A DNA stretch of 64,000 nucleotides from Phytopythium helicoides (taxonomy: Eukaryota > Oomycota > Peronosporomycetes > Pythiales > Pythiaceae). The stretch lies in NCBI GenBank assembly GCA_024867545.1, contig JANFNE010000010.1, forward strand, positions 620,001 through 684,000. The letters run 5' to 3'. Shown here piece after piece: positions 12,801 to 25,900 of this stretch (positions are counted from its first letter, which is position 1; each line of letters opens with the position of its first letter). The position numbers were made by a program, and so were the translations under genes. A model generated the notes under the pieces. The model did not search any database. It had not been told where the DNA came from and saw nothing but the letters and a program-made list of their open reading frames with translations.

Positions 12801-13224
12801 TGGAAAGGAACAGCGCGAGCGTGTGCAGACCTTGCAAGTGCGCGAGACTGAGCTAGACCGAATTGTGTTTTGGCAGGGGCTTCTCCTTCAAGCACCTCCC
12901 CTCTCGGTGTCCGCTCAGCGGGGTGTGTCTTTAGACGATGGGTTGTACGTGTCATGTCGGTACTCTGGGTCCCCAGCGGCGCGTTCGGGCCCCCCGCCCA
13001 CTAGTCGCATCAAGGAAGTCGACGGCGTCAAGATCACGGGTATCGACGACTTTTTACGCGTTGTAAAGGCTGCCGAGGCTGCTAAGAAGGACGCTGTGCG
13101 TGTGCGGTACATGGACCTTAGCGGCAAGGAAAAGCTGAGTACGCTGAAGCTCGAGCCCAAGTACTGGCCCACGAGTGAACTCGTTCGTGACGAGAAGGGC
13201 GAGTGGCGACGTCGTAGCGTCTGA
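9861..13224 (+). CDS. DEG7/Nma111-type HtrA serine protease with two protease-like and several PDZ domains
   Basis: The first protease domain has the catalytic triad: His in [11 protein letters not shown] (about 10290), Asp in [11 protein letters not shown] (about 10450) and Ser in [10 protein letters not shown] (about 10790). A PDZ follows at about 11100-11350. The second trypsin-like fold (about 11880-12380) has lost the triad: the His loop reads VVVDRNTV and the Ser loop TEGGVVCD. More PDZ units follow to the stop at 13224. This tandem active/degenerate layout is typical of plant DEG7 and fungal Nma111, which act in quality control and apoptosis-like death. At least six exons are present. 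The start is uncertain: 9861 opens a short exon spliced at GCGAG/GTATAT to [13 protein letters not shown], and it follows a hydrophobic stretch ([17 protein letters not shown]) that would be a membrane anchor if upstream exons belong here. The splice between 10142 and 10210 is not clean. Confidence 0.85.
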
Positions 13225-13424
13225 AGCGCGCCTTCTTGGCTCAACAGAACATAAAACAACAGGTGGTGGATGCGGTGCATGAAAACAAATACACTCGCCC
13301 TGTGAAGAAAAAAAAAATAACCCCAGCAAATGAACGGGACTGGAACGCGTTGAAGTGAACTTCAAGTTGTGATGGGAACATCTAACCGCAAAAATGTCCG
13401 TTACGTGTCCGATTGGCGCAGTTG

Positions 13425-14759
13425 ATGTCCAGTCAGCAGCTCATCATGTCGGACGCGAGCAGCGACGAAGGCGTGGAGGCTGCGGCCGAGCGAGAGCTCT
13501 GGCGCTACTGTCTGCACATCGCGTACCTGGGCACGGGCTTTGTGGGTTGGCAGCGGCAGAGCGACAAGAGCAAGGCCGGGCTCGGCAGCGTGCAGGAGCT
13601 GGTGGAGGACGCGGTTACAGCGGAACTCGCAGCCCCGAAGCGCGTCAACGTCACGAGCGTCAGCCGGACGGACGCGGGCACTCATGCACTCTACGTACGC
13701 TGTCTGTCTCGATAGTTTTCGGAATGGGATTGGAGCTTTACTGACGCATCTGCTGCATCAGCAATACGGCACGATTCGACTAGAGCGAGAGCTTCCGATG
13801 GAGCCAAATGCGTTCAAAGACGCGCTGAACGCGAGGTTGGATGGCTAGAGTTTGCTACTTTGTTCTTGTCTTCTTGCTGACGCATGATTTGTGGTTGCAG
13901 ACTTCCTAAGGGTGTGGTGGTGCATTCTGTGTGGCGACTGGAAGGCGCCATTGCTCGTTCTCGTATCCGATCGCGGTACAAGAAGTACGTGTACTACATC
14001 CAACAAGGCAGAAGGCCTGACCTTGAGCTGGGCAAGTATTCGTGGTTCATTGGGAAGAAAGTAGACCCACAGCGGCTACGCGACGCGCTCGAGTGAGTCC
14101 CAGATGCTCCCGTACTTGATCCTTGTTTCGTTCACATGCTAACTCGACAGAATGTTTTTTCTTTCTCTGCAAAGACTTTTAGTTGGCACACGGGACTTCC
14201 GGCCGTTTTCTCAAGGCCTTCAAAAAGCAGAGTATATCGGCAAGTCCACAGTGCGAACGCTTTTATCCGCTCAAGTCGTTGTTCGAAGGTACACACAAGC
14301 CATTGTGTTGGCCTGTGGTTCAGGGCTGACTAATTTCGCGACAGAAATGTGGTCTTCTCGCTAGATCCATCCATGTGTGGAACTGGCGAAGAAGTCGATC
14401 CAGGCGACGTCGATGAGCGATACGACACTGAGACGGCAGTGGCCGTGCCATCAAACGAGCACAAAAAGCGCAAGGTAGAACGCACACCAGGACAATCTGA
14501 ACACCCGGTGTATTTCCTTTGCATCGAGCTGGTTGCAAATGGATTCCTACGGCACATGGTGCGCCGCATCATCGGGACATTGCGACCGATCGGAGAAGGA
14601 ACATACCCTGTCAGCAGAGTTCAAGATGTGCTAGATGGATCGGTCGAACCTGGCCCTTCAGCCCCAACAAAGGGTCTGTGGTTGCACCGGACGTGGCTCA
14701 CACAGGAAGACTGGGACGCCGAGCATCCAGCAATCGCCCAAGCTGACACTGGCAAGTAA
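13425..14759 (+). CDS. TruA/Pus1-3-type tRNA pseudouridine synthase
   Basis: The first exon begins at 13425 (MSSQQLIMSDASS; 13458 is an alternative ATG). It carries the substrate-fold strand HIAYLGTGFVGWQRQ and the catalytic-Asp motif SRTDAGTHAL (about 13665). Later exons give the RNA-contact segment RSRYKKYVYYI (about 13975) and the conserved C-terminal helix NGFLRHMVRRIIG (about 14540-14580), all diagnostic of the TruA superfamily, which isomerises uridines in tRNA. At least five exons are separated by introns of roughly 60-80 bp. The product is about 370 residues. A PUS1/PUS3-like eukaryotic type is likely, but which tRNA position it modifies cannot be read from sequence. It ends 15 bp before the convergent glycosyltransferase stop. 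Confidence 0.83.
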
Positions 14760-14774
14760 CCAACACCCAGGTCT

Positions 14775-16428
14775 CTAAAGCTCTTCGTGCTCGTCAAGTG
14801 GAGTCGCCGGGATGTCTAGTTGTTCCTCTTCCTCCTGCGCTTCGACCGTCTCCAGAATGCGCGTAATGTGGTCGAACACGATCTTCCCAATGACTTCGGG
14901 AGAGTACTTTTCTACCATGTCTTTGCGAGCCTGTTTACCCTTTGCAATTGCCTCCTACAGGATTGTTATCGATCGGTTAGCACCAGCATATCTTTTACAT
15001 GTAATTGCCAGGCGCGAACCTCTGGATGAGTCTTCACTCGTCTCAAGAGCTCCTGCAAATGCTCCACAGACGGGTCTGCCCACATGTGGCCTCGAAAAGC
15101 GCCCTCTGGAATCTATTGCATCATAGAATCAATGAGACAGATGACAACAACATATCAGCAAGTAGACCAACCTCTATCAGCCCATTGATTTTGAGCGGGT
15201 ACGAATTGTCTTCTGTCATATATTCTGTCGTTCCGCTCCAAAACGTGGCAATGATCGGCAGCTCCATGGCCATGGCCTCAACATGCGGTCGCCCCCATCC
15301 TTCTCCTCGCGAGGGAAGAACAAACGCAGTTGCCGCCTTATAAAGCGAAGGCATCTTTTCTTGAGGAACATGAGGCGGGAGCACGTGCAATCGGGGGAGC
15401 TCGTCCAACTTCTTGCCGACCGCCTCCAATGTGAAGTCTTCAATGACGTCCAAAAAGTCCCGGGCAGATTCTGACGCAACGTGATATGCGTTGGTTAGTA
15501 GCACGAGCAACACGTCGTCCTCGCGATCAAACTCTTGAAAGTAAGCCTTGAGCAGCACGCGCCATGCCTTGCGCTCCTCCCACTTGAAAATCGACAAGAA
15601 CACCGTGGTCTTGTCGCTGATCTCATGCTCCACTTCACTCGCAAGATCATAGGGTTCCTCAACCTTGCTAGGATCAAAGAAGTGTACATCCACGGCCTCT
15701 GGCACAACCTTCATCATCTCTGGATGCATCCCATCAAGCGCAAAAATGTGGAACTGGAACCTGCGCAGTTCCCGTGAGACTCGAGCAAACTCCACAAAGA
15801 AAGCATGTCTCCTCACATGGTGGGCACCCAGATCTCGTCCATCTTGACCATTCGCTTGGTCCAGCCGGAGGGCACGCGGTCGGTCTCGAACATTGTTCGT
15901 CCAACCTTGTAGATCGTTCCCTTGGGCGGGCATCGTCGACGTGTGGTACCTCGGCGGATCCCACGCGCCGGGCTCCGAGTGGCAAATAGCGAGAGCGATC
16001 TTCCTGTCCTTGAGCTTCCAGGGGAAATCCCTCTCCTCGACCCAGTGCTGCCGGCCACCTCGAGTCGTTAGCCCTCGTATCTTGTCCCCTCAGCATCGAT
16101 CTCACCGCCGCACCTCCTTCATCACGGCACGCATGTCCTCCGTCATGTCGCGGATGAAGCTCGGGTTGAGCGAGTCCCCGTGCTGCGTCACTAGCAGCGT
16201 GAAGGGCTCCTCTCCATCCTCATGGCTCGACGAAGTCGCCGCCTCGCCGCCGTGCGCTTCCGCCGCCTGCTTGAGCGCCGCCGAGACCGCCGACACGTAC
16301 GAGTGCGCCTCGCTACAGTAGCCACCGCCGCTCAGGAACGGCGCGTACCAGAGCACGGCGGGCGGCGCGGCCTCGGCCGACAGCGCCAGCATCATCAGCG
16401 CCGCCAGGATCATCATCACGAGCTTCAT
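14775..16428 (-). CDS. Secretory-pathway family 4-type glycosyltransferase ending in HEEL
   Basis: The start at 16428 opens a hydrophobic signal peptide (MKLVMMILAALMMLALS), then WYAPFLSGGGYCSEAHSY. The middle contains CHSEPGAWDPP (about 15965) and GRTMFETDRVPSGW (about 15880), followed by MDEIWVPT. The C-terminal Rossmann domain has LPSRGEGWGRPHVEAMAM (about 15280), the nucleotide-sugar-binding pattern of GT-B glycosyltransferases. The last residues are DEHEEL-stop (14795-14775), resembling a KDEL/HDEL-type ER-retrieval signal. Together these suggest a soluble ER-lumen glycosyltransferase; donor and acceptor are unknown. Two one-base frame changes are needed, near 15931-15933 (before CPPKGTIYKVG) and 15818-15822 (after WVPT). 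Introns lie at about 16119-16050, about 15175-15100 and about 15030-14958. The product is about 490 residues. Confidence 0.8.
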
Positions 16429-16693
16429 CTTGAGCGGGGGTTACGCGGAGTAACCTGTGAGGAAGTGGGCGTGATGGCCATGAGGTTGTGGGGGGAATGG
16501 GAGGTGTCGTTGGGAGAATGGAGAGCTATCGAACGCGAGAGCAAGAGCGGGGAGAGGTGTGTGCATTTGGTTATGGTCGTGTCGCTGCTGCTAGTTGCTG
16601 GGTCGAGGGAGGGGAGCGAGCAGAGCCGAGCAGAGGAGGTGAGTGAGCACGTCCGGCTGCTGCTCGTGCGGGCTCGCTTTTCCACCGACAGGT

Positions 16694-17451
<758 letters not shown>

Positions 17452-17561
17452 GTTGGCGTCGCGCGCGCTCGCAGTCGGTCGCTTGGCTTGGGCTTTGGCT
17501 CGGAGTCTTCCGATTGAGAAATGAAGGCAGGTGGTTACACGCCGACCGGAAGTAGCACGCA

Positions 17562-20500
17562 GTGTCGCGCGAAGGTCGCACGATCTTCAAACGACGCAAT
17601 GGCTTCAACGCTGCGGGAAAAAAAGGCTGGTACTGTACATGGGCTCGCACGACTCACTCGGGCTCATTGCAACGCGCTCTACTGGGCTCAGCTGGAGCTG
17701 GGGAGACTGGCATGCAGGATGCGAGGGCAGGGTCGCGCTCGTACGCGGTCAAGGGGCGAGATGCACAAGTCAAAACCAGCAGGACGCGAACGACTTCGGC
17801 GGCATCAGGACGCTGCAAGACACTAGCAGACGCATTCAGACGGCATGGAGCCAAGCTGTGTGACGGATCGAGGCTGAACGCCGTCGGCAAGGGCCTTAAT
17901 GTTATAGGCAGCGTGCCACCGACACTCGCGGCCAGCGTCTCGGCGCTCTACCTGAGCCAGAACAACCTGCAAGCACTATCGGGTGTGGAGCAATTCCAGA
18001 GCGTGAGGCTGTTGTCAATAGGCGGAAATTTGATTAGCAGATTTGAGGAGCTTGATCGACTTGCTGGATTGCGGCATTTGCGCAATCTGAACCTCGTGGG
18101 CAACCCTATTTGTGAGCTGCCTAACTACAGGCTTCGCGTGATTGACCAGATGAGTGCTATCAAGGTGTTGGATGCTTCTGATGTAACCAAGAAGGAGCGC
18201 GAGATTGCTGCAGTCATTTCTACTCAAGATCGAGCAATGCGAGCGACGCTGGTAAACAACCACTACGCTATCTACAAGCTTCAGCGCGCAACGCTATTGA
18301 TCCAGCTGCACCACGACCTCCTTGGTCTGGTCCTGAACGGTGTCCAGAACGGAAGATTCGATAGAGTGCCTGGTCCTCAAGACGCTGAGTTTGATATCGA
18401 TCGATATTTGTCTCTCTGTGACGTTAAAGAAATGTTTTCAACCCAAGCCCAGACTGCATTGGAGCAGCAGATGCTGGCTATTGTAGTGCGTACTTATCGA
18501 AAGCTATCTGAACACCCAAAGATGAGAGCAAAAGAATACTTGGTGGGGCTTGCTGGAGCAAATACTGCTATTCCACCAGATCTCCATCAACTCTGCATTG
18601 CTTGGGACGAAGCGTACAATAGCGTTATCTCGCTACAACAGCAGTCTATCATCACTCTCAAGGGTGTCTGCGAATGTAAAACCAGAGACGCTGTGAACAT
18701 GATGAAAGAGTGGTTGGTTGCACAGCCAGAGAAGAGGAGATCTCTGCTACTCGGACTGAGTCGGGGAGATAAGTCAATGATGGTTCATGAAAAGCCACGA
18801 GCTCCATGCACAGTCCCTCACGCTAGGAGATCCCGACATGATGCAGATACTAACAGTTCCCTACGTTTGCCTCCACAACAAAAAGACCCGGACGCGTTTC
18901 AGCCGCACAGTTCAAACACAAGGATGAATGCAATTTTCACGAGAAAGACCAGCTTACCAGTGCAAGAATTCGAGAGACAAGAGCTCATTGAGAAGGATCG
19001 CCAACTGTCTAGAAAAGGAGTTTCTTCCCTTCGAAGTGGGGAGTTTGCGAATCGCACACTCGGCGAAGCGATCCACAATTTCTCCCTTAGGTCAGACTGT
19101 GGCCCCAAACGAGCAGGTTCAAAGCCAACAGTTCCAAGTGAGATGTCATCCAAGTTGATGGGTATACAGTCGTATTCTTCTTCAAGCAAAGTTCCTGCTT
19201 CCAATGGTGCAGAAATCGCACCCTCTTCATTGACTAAGTATACCAGCCATCCCAGCAAAGAGAATAAATCGGGTTCAATTCATAGTTATAGTGGAAATGA
19301 GCCTCAAACGTTAACCACGGTGACGAACGCGTTTGAGCCGAGTCCACGAAAGATATCCGTTGAAAAGTTGCGCACAAACTCAAAAAATGGATCCCACATG
19401 CCACCTGAGCCTCTGATTGTGTTTCCTGTCGATGTGAACTTCCAGCAGCAAATCCCTAGAATTGACAAACAAGAGCATTATAGAAGAGTAGCGGATGAAG
19501 AAGATGCTATTAGTATCGGTGCAACAAGCGATAACACATCCACTTTCTGGATTCCCGGTGACGCAAGCGATGTTTCAGCAAGACTCGAGGGTCGATTGGA
19601 AGACAAAACCCCAGATCCGCCCAGATTTGGCTCCCATTCAACGCCAACCAGGAATATTAGCCACTTTGACGACCAATCTGAGCTAGAAGAAAAAGAAGAT
19701 GAGACCCTACAGCGTCAACCACAGAAAAACAAGTCGGTCCAGCTTTCTAACAAAAGACTACAAGAACTCGAAGATCGAGAAGAAAAGTACATCAAGGCAT
19801 TGATGGAGTCAGAACAGCGAGAGCTTGAGCTGCGCAACAATGTGTGTAACATACAAAAACAGCTTGCGTATTACCAACACGCGTTTCAACAAGACATGAA
19901 AGAACGCCAACATATCAAGCAAGAAGTCGAAAAACGCGTTCTGACTGTCGCTCAACCAAAGATTATGAGACGATATTTCTCACGGTGGGTGCGATTCTAC
20001 AGTTGGACTCTTCAATTCAATCATGTACGGAGGAAGCGAGCGTTTGTTGTGCAATACAATATGTTTTGGCAATGGCGCAAGAGAATTTGGCGACGACAGC
20101 AACTTCTCGAATTAGCACGTAAACGTCAAGTGAGAGAGTTGTGGGTCATCTTCGGTGAATGGGCTAATGCTGCTCGCCTCTCGATCATAGCTTCTCGATA
20201 TCGCGAACAGCAAAACCAACGGCTTCAACAGCATTCATTTTTCCTCTGGAAAGATTCGATTAAAGTGCTAAAATTTGTTCGAGATCAAGTAGAGAAATTT
20301 GAAGCTGCCCATGCTTACGCTTTAGTGCGGAAATGCTGGAAAGAATGGAAAAGAATGGCTTACTATCGGCAACAGTTGGTGACACTTGATCGAATCCGAT
20401 GTCGAGAAAACTCCCGTGCTCTGCAGCAAATAACAATGTGGAAGTGGAAGATCTACATTTTGTCGGTTGTTCGACCTGTACGTAGCCGTCTCGAGAAATT

Positions 20501-22872
20501 TTGTGAATCTCGAGCTAAGAACATAGGCAAGAATCACCTGGATGCGTGGAAGAGGGTCCATTATGCCGCAAGAAGGCAGCGGCTCTGCATAATTCGGCGA
20601 TCGTGGAAACGATGGGCTTCCATCTATCTTGAAAGAAAGCGAAATCGTAGAGACCAGCAGAAGGAGAAGCGTATTTTCCTGAAAACTCACTTTCAAGCGT
20701 GGCAAGCGACTGCTAATGACATGCTGACATCTCGTCGAGCGCTTGCATTGGCGAAGCGCTACGTCAACCAGCGACGCATGCGGAAATTGTGGTTGCACTG
20801 GAAGTTTTTTGCGATTACGAGGCAAAAGTACAGGCAAGGGTCAACAAAGGCGCTAAAACACTACTTTGTTCGACTCCTTCGTTGCACATGGACAGAGTGG
20901 AAAACAAAAACTGCCCAGAACTTGCAAAATGTTAAATGCACAAAGTTTCGAACTCTTCGCTTCCATTTCGAATCCTTCCGACTTGGTATTCAGAGTGCAA
21001 AACGAGAGCGCTTTCAGACGCGAATGGTACTCCACAAGAGGTTTTGTTTCCGACTGAAACTTGTCAGATCGTGTCTAGCAGCGTGGAGACAGCATACCAT
21101 TCGACGCAAGTGGCTCGTGCACTGCTCCCGGATTCTTCAGCACTACAAACAGCAATCCTTGCTTGGACTCGCTTGGCGGGTCTGGCGATCTGGGCGAATC
21201 AAGTTTTTGGTGGAGGAAGGGACTCAGCTTCAACAGAGGCATGATAAACTTATGGAAGATAAAAACGAGCTGGAAGCTGATCTTATGGTGGCCGATGACA
21301 AGATTTTGTCAATCCAGGAGCAGAATACTGCACTATCAAAGCAATTTAATGACGCCGTTGACCGATTAGAAGAGCTGGAGAAGATGACAAATAGCAGCCA
21401 AGGAGGAATACACACAAAACCGAAGCAAACTCGTCAAGACTATAGGAGAACTTGAACAACGTTGTCGTGAACTACAGAGTCAATGCGTTTTGGATGTTAC
21501 CACTAGAGATCGTACAGCAACCCAAATCCAGATGTTAGAAAAGGACAAAGAGCAACTTGCTGATCGTGTTGCTGAATTGGAACGTAATATTGCGAGCGAG
21601 CACCTAGCAGCTCGAGATGCACAAACTGCTATTGATGATATCCGAAATAAAATGCTTCAGGAGCAGTTAGCGATGCAAACCAAGCTGGATACCGAAGTTG
21701 CATCACGTAAGGAGCTTGAGCAAGCACAGAACGCGCTTCAGCTTCAGCTCGCTCAAGAGCAAAAAGAGAGAGAGGAAACTGCGAATAGGCTACAAGAGTA
21801 TGAACAACGCATCGCTACCACCTGTCAAGCGATCAATCGGCACGAAAACGAACATGAGCATGACAAGATGCAATTACGATTTGAGTATGCTCAATTGGAA
21901 GCCAGGTGGCGAGAAGAAAATGCACGAAATTCCGAGTTGCAACGGCTTCTGAGCGAGAAGAATGAGCAGATTCGGAGCCTGGAGAGCGCATACCAAACTC
22001 ATTTGAAATCACAACCACACATTTCTAGTAGTCCAGGCACTTTTCCTCCCGACCGCACAACCACTGCTTTAATTACTCCACTACATCCGATTCAAACGCC
22101 ACAGCAAGCTAATATCCAAACATCAGAGCAGCTTCCGTGTACTAAAATGTTTCCTATCGACATGCTAGTGGGTGAAATCACAAACAGTCCATTGTTACAC
22201 CAGAGAAAATCTTCTGAAACCCCACTTGGATCGATCCAAACACATGAAGCCGACCAAAGCCGTCAGCTCCATGAAAAGAAAGACTGTAATCCTTTGTTGG
22301 ACTCACACTCACGGACATCAAGAAAGCTTAAAAAGACACGAAAAAGCGGTGAACTCGCAGCAGTCGAGCAAGAACGGCTCATTGATGAACGTACACTTAA
22401 AGTTCATGATGATATCCGAATCCTTCAGGAACGGATCTCAAAGCGGCTGGAGGAAGGGGCACTGAAGATTTCTAATATGGTTGAGCATCGGCGACCGTTC
22501 TCAACCGAGCCCGCAAAACTACTGCTATCTAGTTCGATCACTTCATTGTCCGACGACAGCAGCTCCGCTGTTGACAGTTTAGACTTTTCTACTTGCAAAA
22601 ACGCTAACATTCACCGAACGAAGACAAAATCAAGGTCAGCAGCGGAACAAGGGATGCGGTTGTCATCAACTTCCAGAAAACCAGTCCGAACCAGGCACGG
22701 GCGAGAGAACATCGGGGATATGTCGAATACAGCAAGTGCACCGAGGAGAACAACTGGACTGACAAAGAAAGCAACTTCCATAATTCCGGATTCGCTAGGA
22801 CGAGTACACGGATCTACATCGACACTAATCGCTGCTGCTCGGAAGAAGAGAGCCGCAAATTCACGAAAGTAA
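17562..22872 (+). CDS. LRR, Sfi1-repeat and coiled-coil scaffold protein (one frame correction)
   Basis: Leucine-rich repeats come first, at about 17920-18180 (ALYLSQNNLQALSG, LRHLRNLNLVGNPI), ending in the LRRcap-like stretch before VLDASDVTKKE. A long disordered Ser/Lys-rich region follows. From about 19960 to 21215 there are about thirteen Sfi1-type centrin-binding units with paired or spaced Trp (FSRWVRF, CWKEWKRM, RSWKRWAS, LWLHWKFF). The last part is coiled coil, from about 21490 (KDKEQLADRVAELE). The first long frame stops at 21455, but the next open frame (to 22872) continues the heptads if one base is dropped at the AAA run 21389-21391. Total length would be about 1,760 residues. The ATG at 17562 overlaps poorly conserved sequence and the ATG near 17711 is an alternative start. 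A role at centrioles or basal bodies is inferred from the repeats. Confidence 0.7.
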
Positions 22873-22984
22873 TAACAGCTTAATCTATTTCTGTTCCAGT
22901 TGTACTTCTACAAGAAAAGCTCGTCTTTTCACTGGAGTGCACTCCCAGGAAGTGAACTCCATGTCTTGATTGTGAAGCTCTTAA

Positions 22985-25900
22985 ATGGAGGATGCTTCAA
23001 TTCCAACCTCTAATCAACCTGACATCCAAGAGCCCAACAACGCATCAGACCCTCCACTGGGTGACTCACCGGTGCCAGTGGAGGTTGCTCCGAGTGGTCT
23101 AAAAGGATCCTCCACAACTCGAACGTCTCCTCGAAAACCTGGGGCGAATCAGCTCACAATTGGTACAATGGCTACTGGAGATGCTAGATAAGACTGATTG
23201 ACTGATTGGAGTGCTTTGGAGCAGACCCAACGGCAACGCTTGCAGCTATCAGCGCAAGGCTCTCATCATATGTACCACCGGCAGAGACCGAGATCGCCCG
23301 TATCAAACGACTTACGTTTGGCTCCGTAGCTGGACGCGACCAAGAACAGTTTTCCATCGAAAATTCAATTGCTCATTGTGCAGAGGAAGATAGCTCAATC
23401 TCACAGCCCAGCGAAGAGGCAAGTGACGCAGGATCTAGTGAGGACAAGTACACTTCTGCCTCAAATGAGAAAGTAAAGAGAAGCCCCAAACGAGTGCCTG
23501 GTGCAACAGGAATTTCGCCAGCCTCAAATTCGACGACTACTGGATCTTCGGTTCTCCACGACTCAGTCATAGCAGAAGAATGGGTGAACGTTCACTTAGA
23601 GACCTCAGGCTCTTATCTCTTGCCCGCTGCTGATATCGATGCCTTGTTTAAAGCGACGGCAATCACCGAAGGCCGACGAAGTGACGACGCTATTGTTGAT
23701 GGGGATGACCCTGAGGCGTTTGCTTTTCGACGAAGTGGACCTTTGGCTCGAGCTGGTATTGATCGCTTTTCTTTGTATCGGCTTGGAATGCCTAAGGAGC
23801 TCGTCGACAGACTTTTTCGTGCCTTGTACGTGTACACGAATGGCTTCCACAATATCATCAACGAGATCGCATCGCATTGTCCATCGCGAGTAGAGAAGCA
23901 CGTGTCATCCAACGTTTGGCTGACGTTCCTACTACTACTTGAGCAGTGTGAAAATGGAAAATACGAGATGGCGATGCTCAAGTTCAAACATGCTACCGAA
24001 GACTGGCGCAAACGAACCGAGGAAGAAAGAGAAAGCGAGCGCGCTAGTTTCGAGGCGCTGAAACGGGAGCTTGAGCTACAACTCCATGCTGAGGAGACAC
24101 GAAGTGCTGAAAAGAGCGTGTTGATCGAAAAACTGGCGAATGAATCTGCACTGGCCAGCCAAACGGTATGCAAACCACATCTTTGATCATGTACAACCTT
24201 GTGAACTCACTTATAGTTTGCAGATAGTAGATCAACAACGCGCCTTAGCAGCAACCAGCGAACAGATTCGCTTACTCAAGCTAGAGCTCTTGGCCCGCGA
24301 GCACGCGGAGAAACTTCTCAATGAGCAACTTGATGACGCCAGACGAGACTACGAGATTGCCAACTCGGAAAGGCTAAATGCTCTGTCCGACAAATTTGCG
24401 TTGGATGATGACATGCGCAAGCTGCAGGCAGAGGTGGAGCGCCTCGATGCCGAGAAAGCTGCAACAGCAAAACGCATGCATGAAACTCTATTCATGAACC
24501 AGGCACTTCGTGCAAACAATGAGAGTCTTAAGCAAAGTGCGGTGGTGCTCAATCTGGACAAAGAAAAACTCACCAGCGACAAGCAGGCTTTGATAGAACA
24601 GATTGAGCAAGCACGCTTAGACATCGATGAGTTGAAAAGCGAGAGTGCGCGCAAAGAACGAGCACTAGCTGACAGTCAGCGACAGCACAATCACGCGGAG
24701 GCGCGACTTCAGACGATGAAAGAGCATTTTGAGCTCGAAGTAGAGGCGACATCGCGCCAAACACAGGAAGTTGCTCGATTAGCGGCGCTACTCGATGAAG
24801 AGAAGGTCAAAGTCGGGGTTTTAGAGGCGAAATGCAATTTACTGACTGCTGAGAAGCAGAATACGGGTATGCGGGCACAAGACAAGTTGCGCATAGAGAG
24901 ACTTCTGAATCAAAAGCTGGAGCTAGACAATACACTTGAGGCAATGAAGGCGGAACGAGCTAAAGATCACGAACAAATTTGGAACCTGCGTGCATCACTT
25001 GAGGCCCTAGACTCGGAGATGCAACACTCAAAGCGTGTCTTCTCTGCTGGACAACAAGCATTCTTGCACTCGGAGCGTGCATGTGAGCAACTTCGCCACC
25101 AAGTACAGGACCTAGAGAAGAACTATGAAAAGGCAACGAAAAAGTACGTTACCTTGTTTGTGTATATGTGCGCGTTTAGATAAGTTTCTAATGGCAAACG
25201 TGTACTAGCCTAGCCTCGCTTCGTGAGCGCTTCAAGCTGTTTGAAGAGAGCTCAAAAGAACAGATCACTAAGCTCGAAGTGGAGCTTAAGGTGACCACTG
25301 CACAACTACGCGAAGTGTCGTATGTGAACCGCGATAATGCTGCACAGCTTGCAGAAAAGCAAAAGTCGCTCGAAGCTGCGAGTAAAGAAGCCAAGAGCCT
25401 ACGAACACGGCTTGAAACTTGTGAAATTGAGCTCGTTGCCACCAAATCAGAGAAGGATGATCTTCAGCGCGACAAGAAGCAGCATGAACTTCAAAGTTCG
25501 ACATCCAAAACGGCTTTCTTGAACTTCATCGGTTCAGTGCAGCATATGCTTGCACTTGTTAAGATCGACGAGTTCCCACTTGATGAAGCTCTCCGTGAGC
25601 TTCTCCGCATGATAAAAGAGACATTCGGCGAAGATCTCGGTATTGATCGGCTGCTTGACCATGAAGATGAAGCAGAGGAATTTGAAGAGGAGTTGGACGA
25701 TGATGACGAGCGTGAAGAACAAGAGCGTCGACGAAGAAGACGGAGAGCAATCATACCGGAGCAGCTCGACGGAGAGGATGGTGCGTACGAGGAGCAGGAA
25801 GATGACGAAGACTGCGGATCGGCAGAAGGGCGAAGAAGGACTCAAATCACACGCATGTCACGATATCGAAAGAGCAAACTCGACTCCCTTGTGAAAAAGC

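Noticed and set aside
17653..17668. Inr-like GGCTCATTGCAACGC upstream of the ATG near 17711 of the LRR/Sfi1 gene
   Set aside because: Only the GCTCATT part fits, the following bases do not. It is noted as a possible reason to prefer the later start but too weak to list as a feature.
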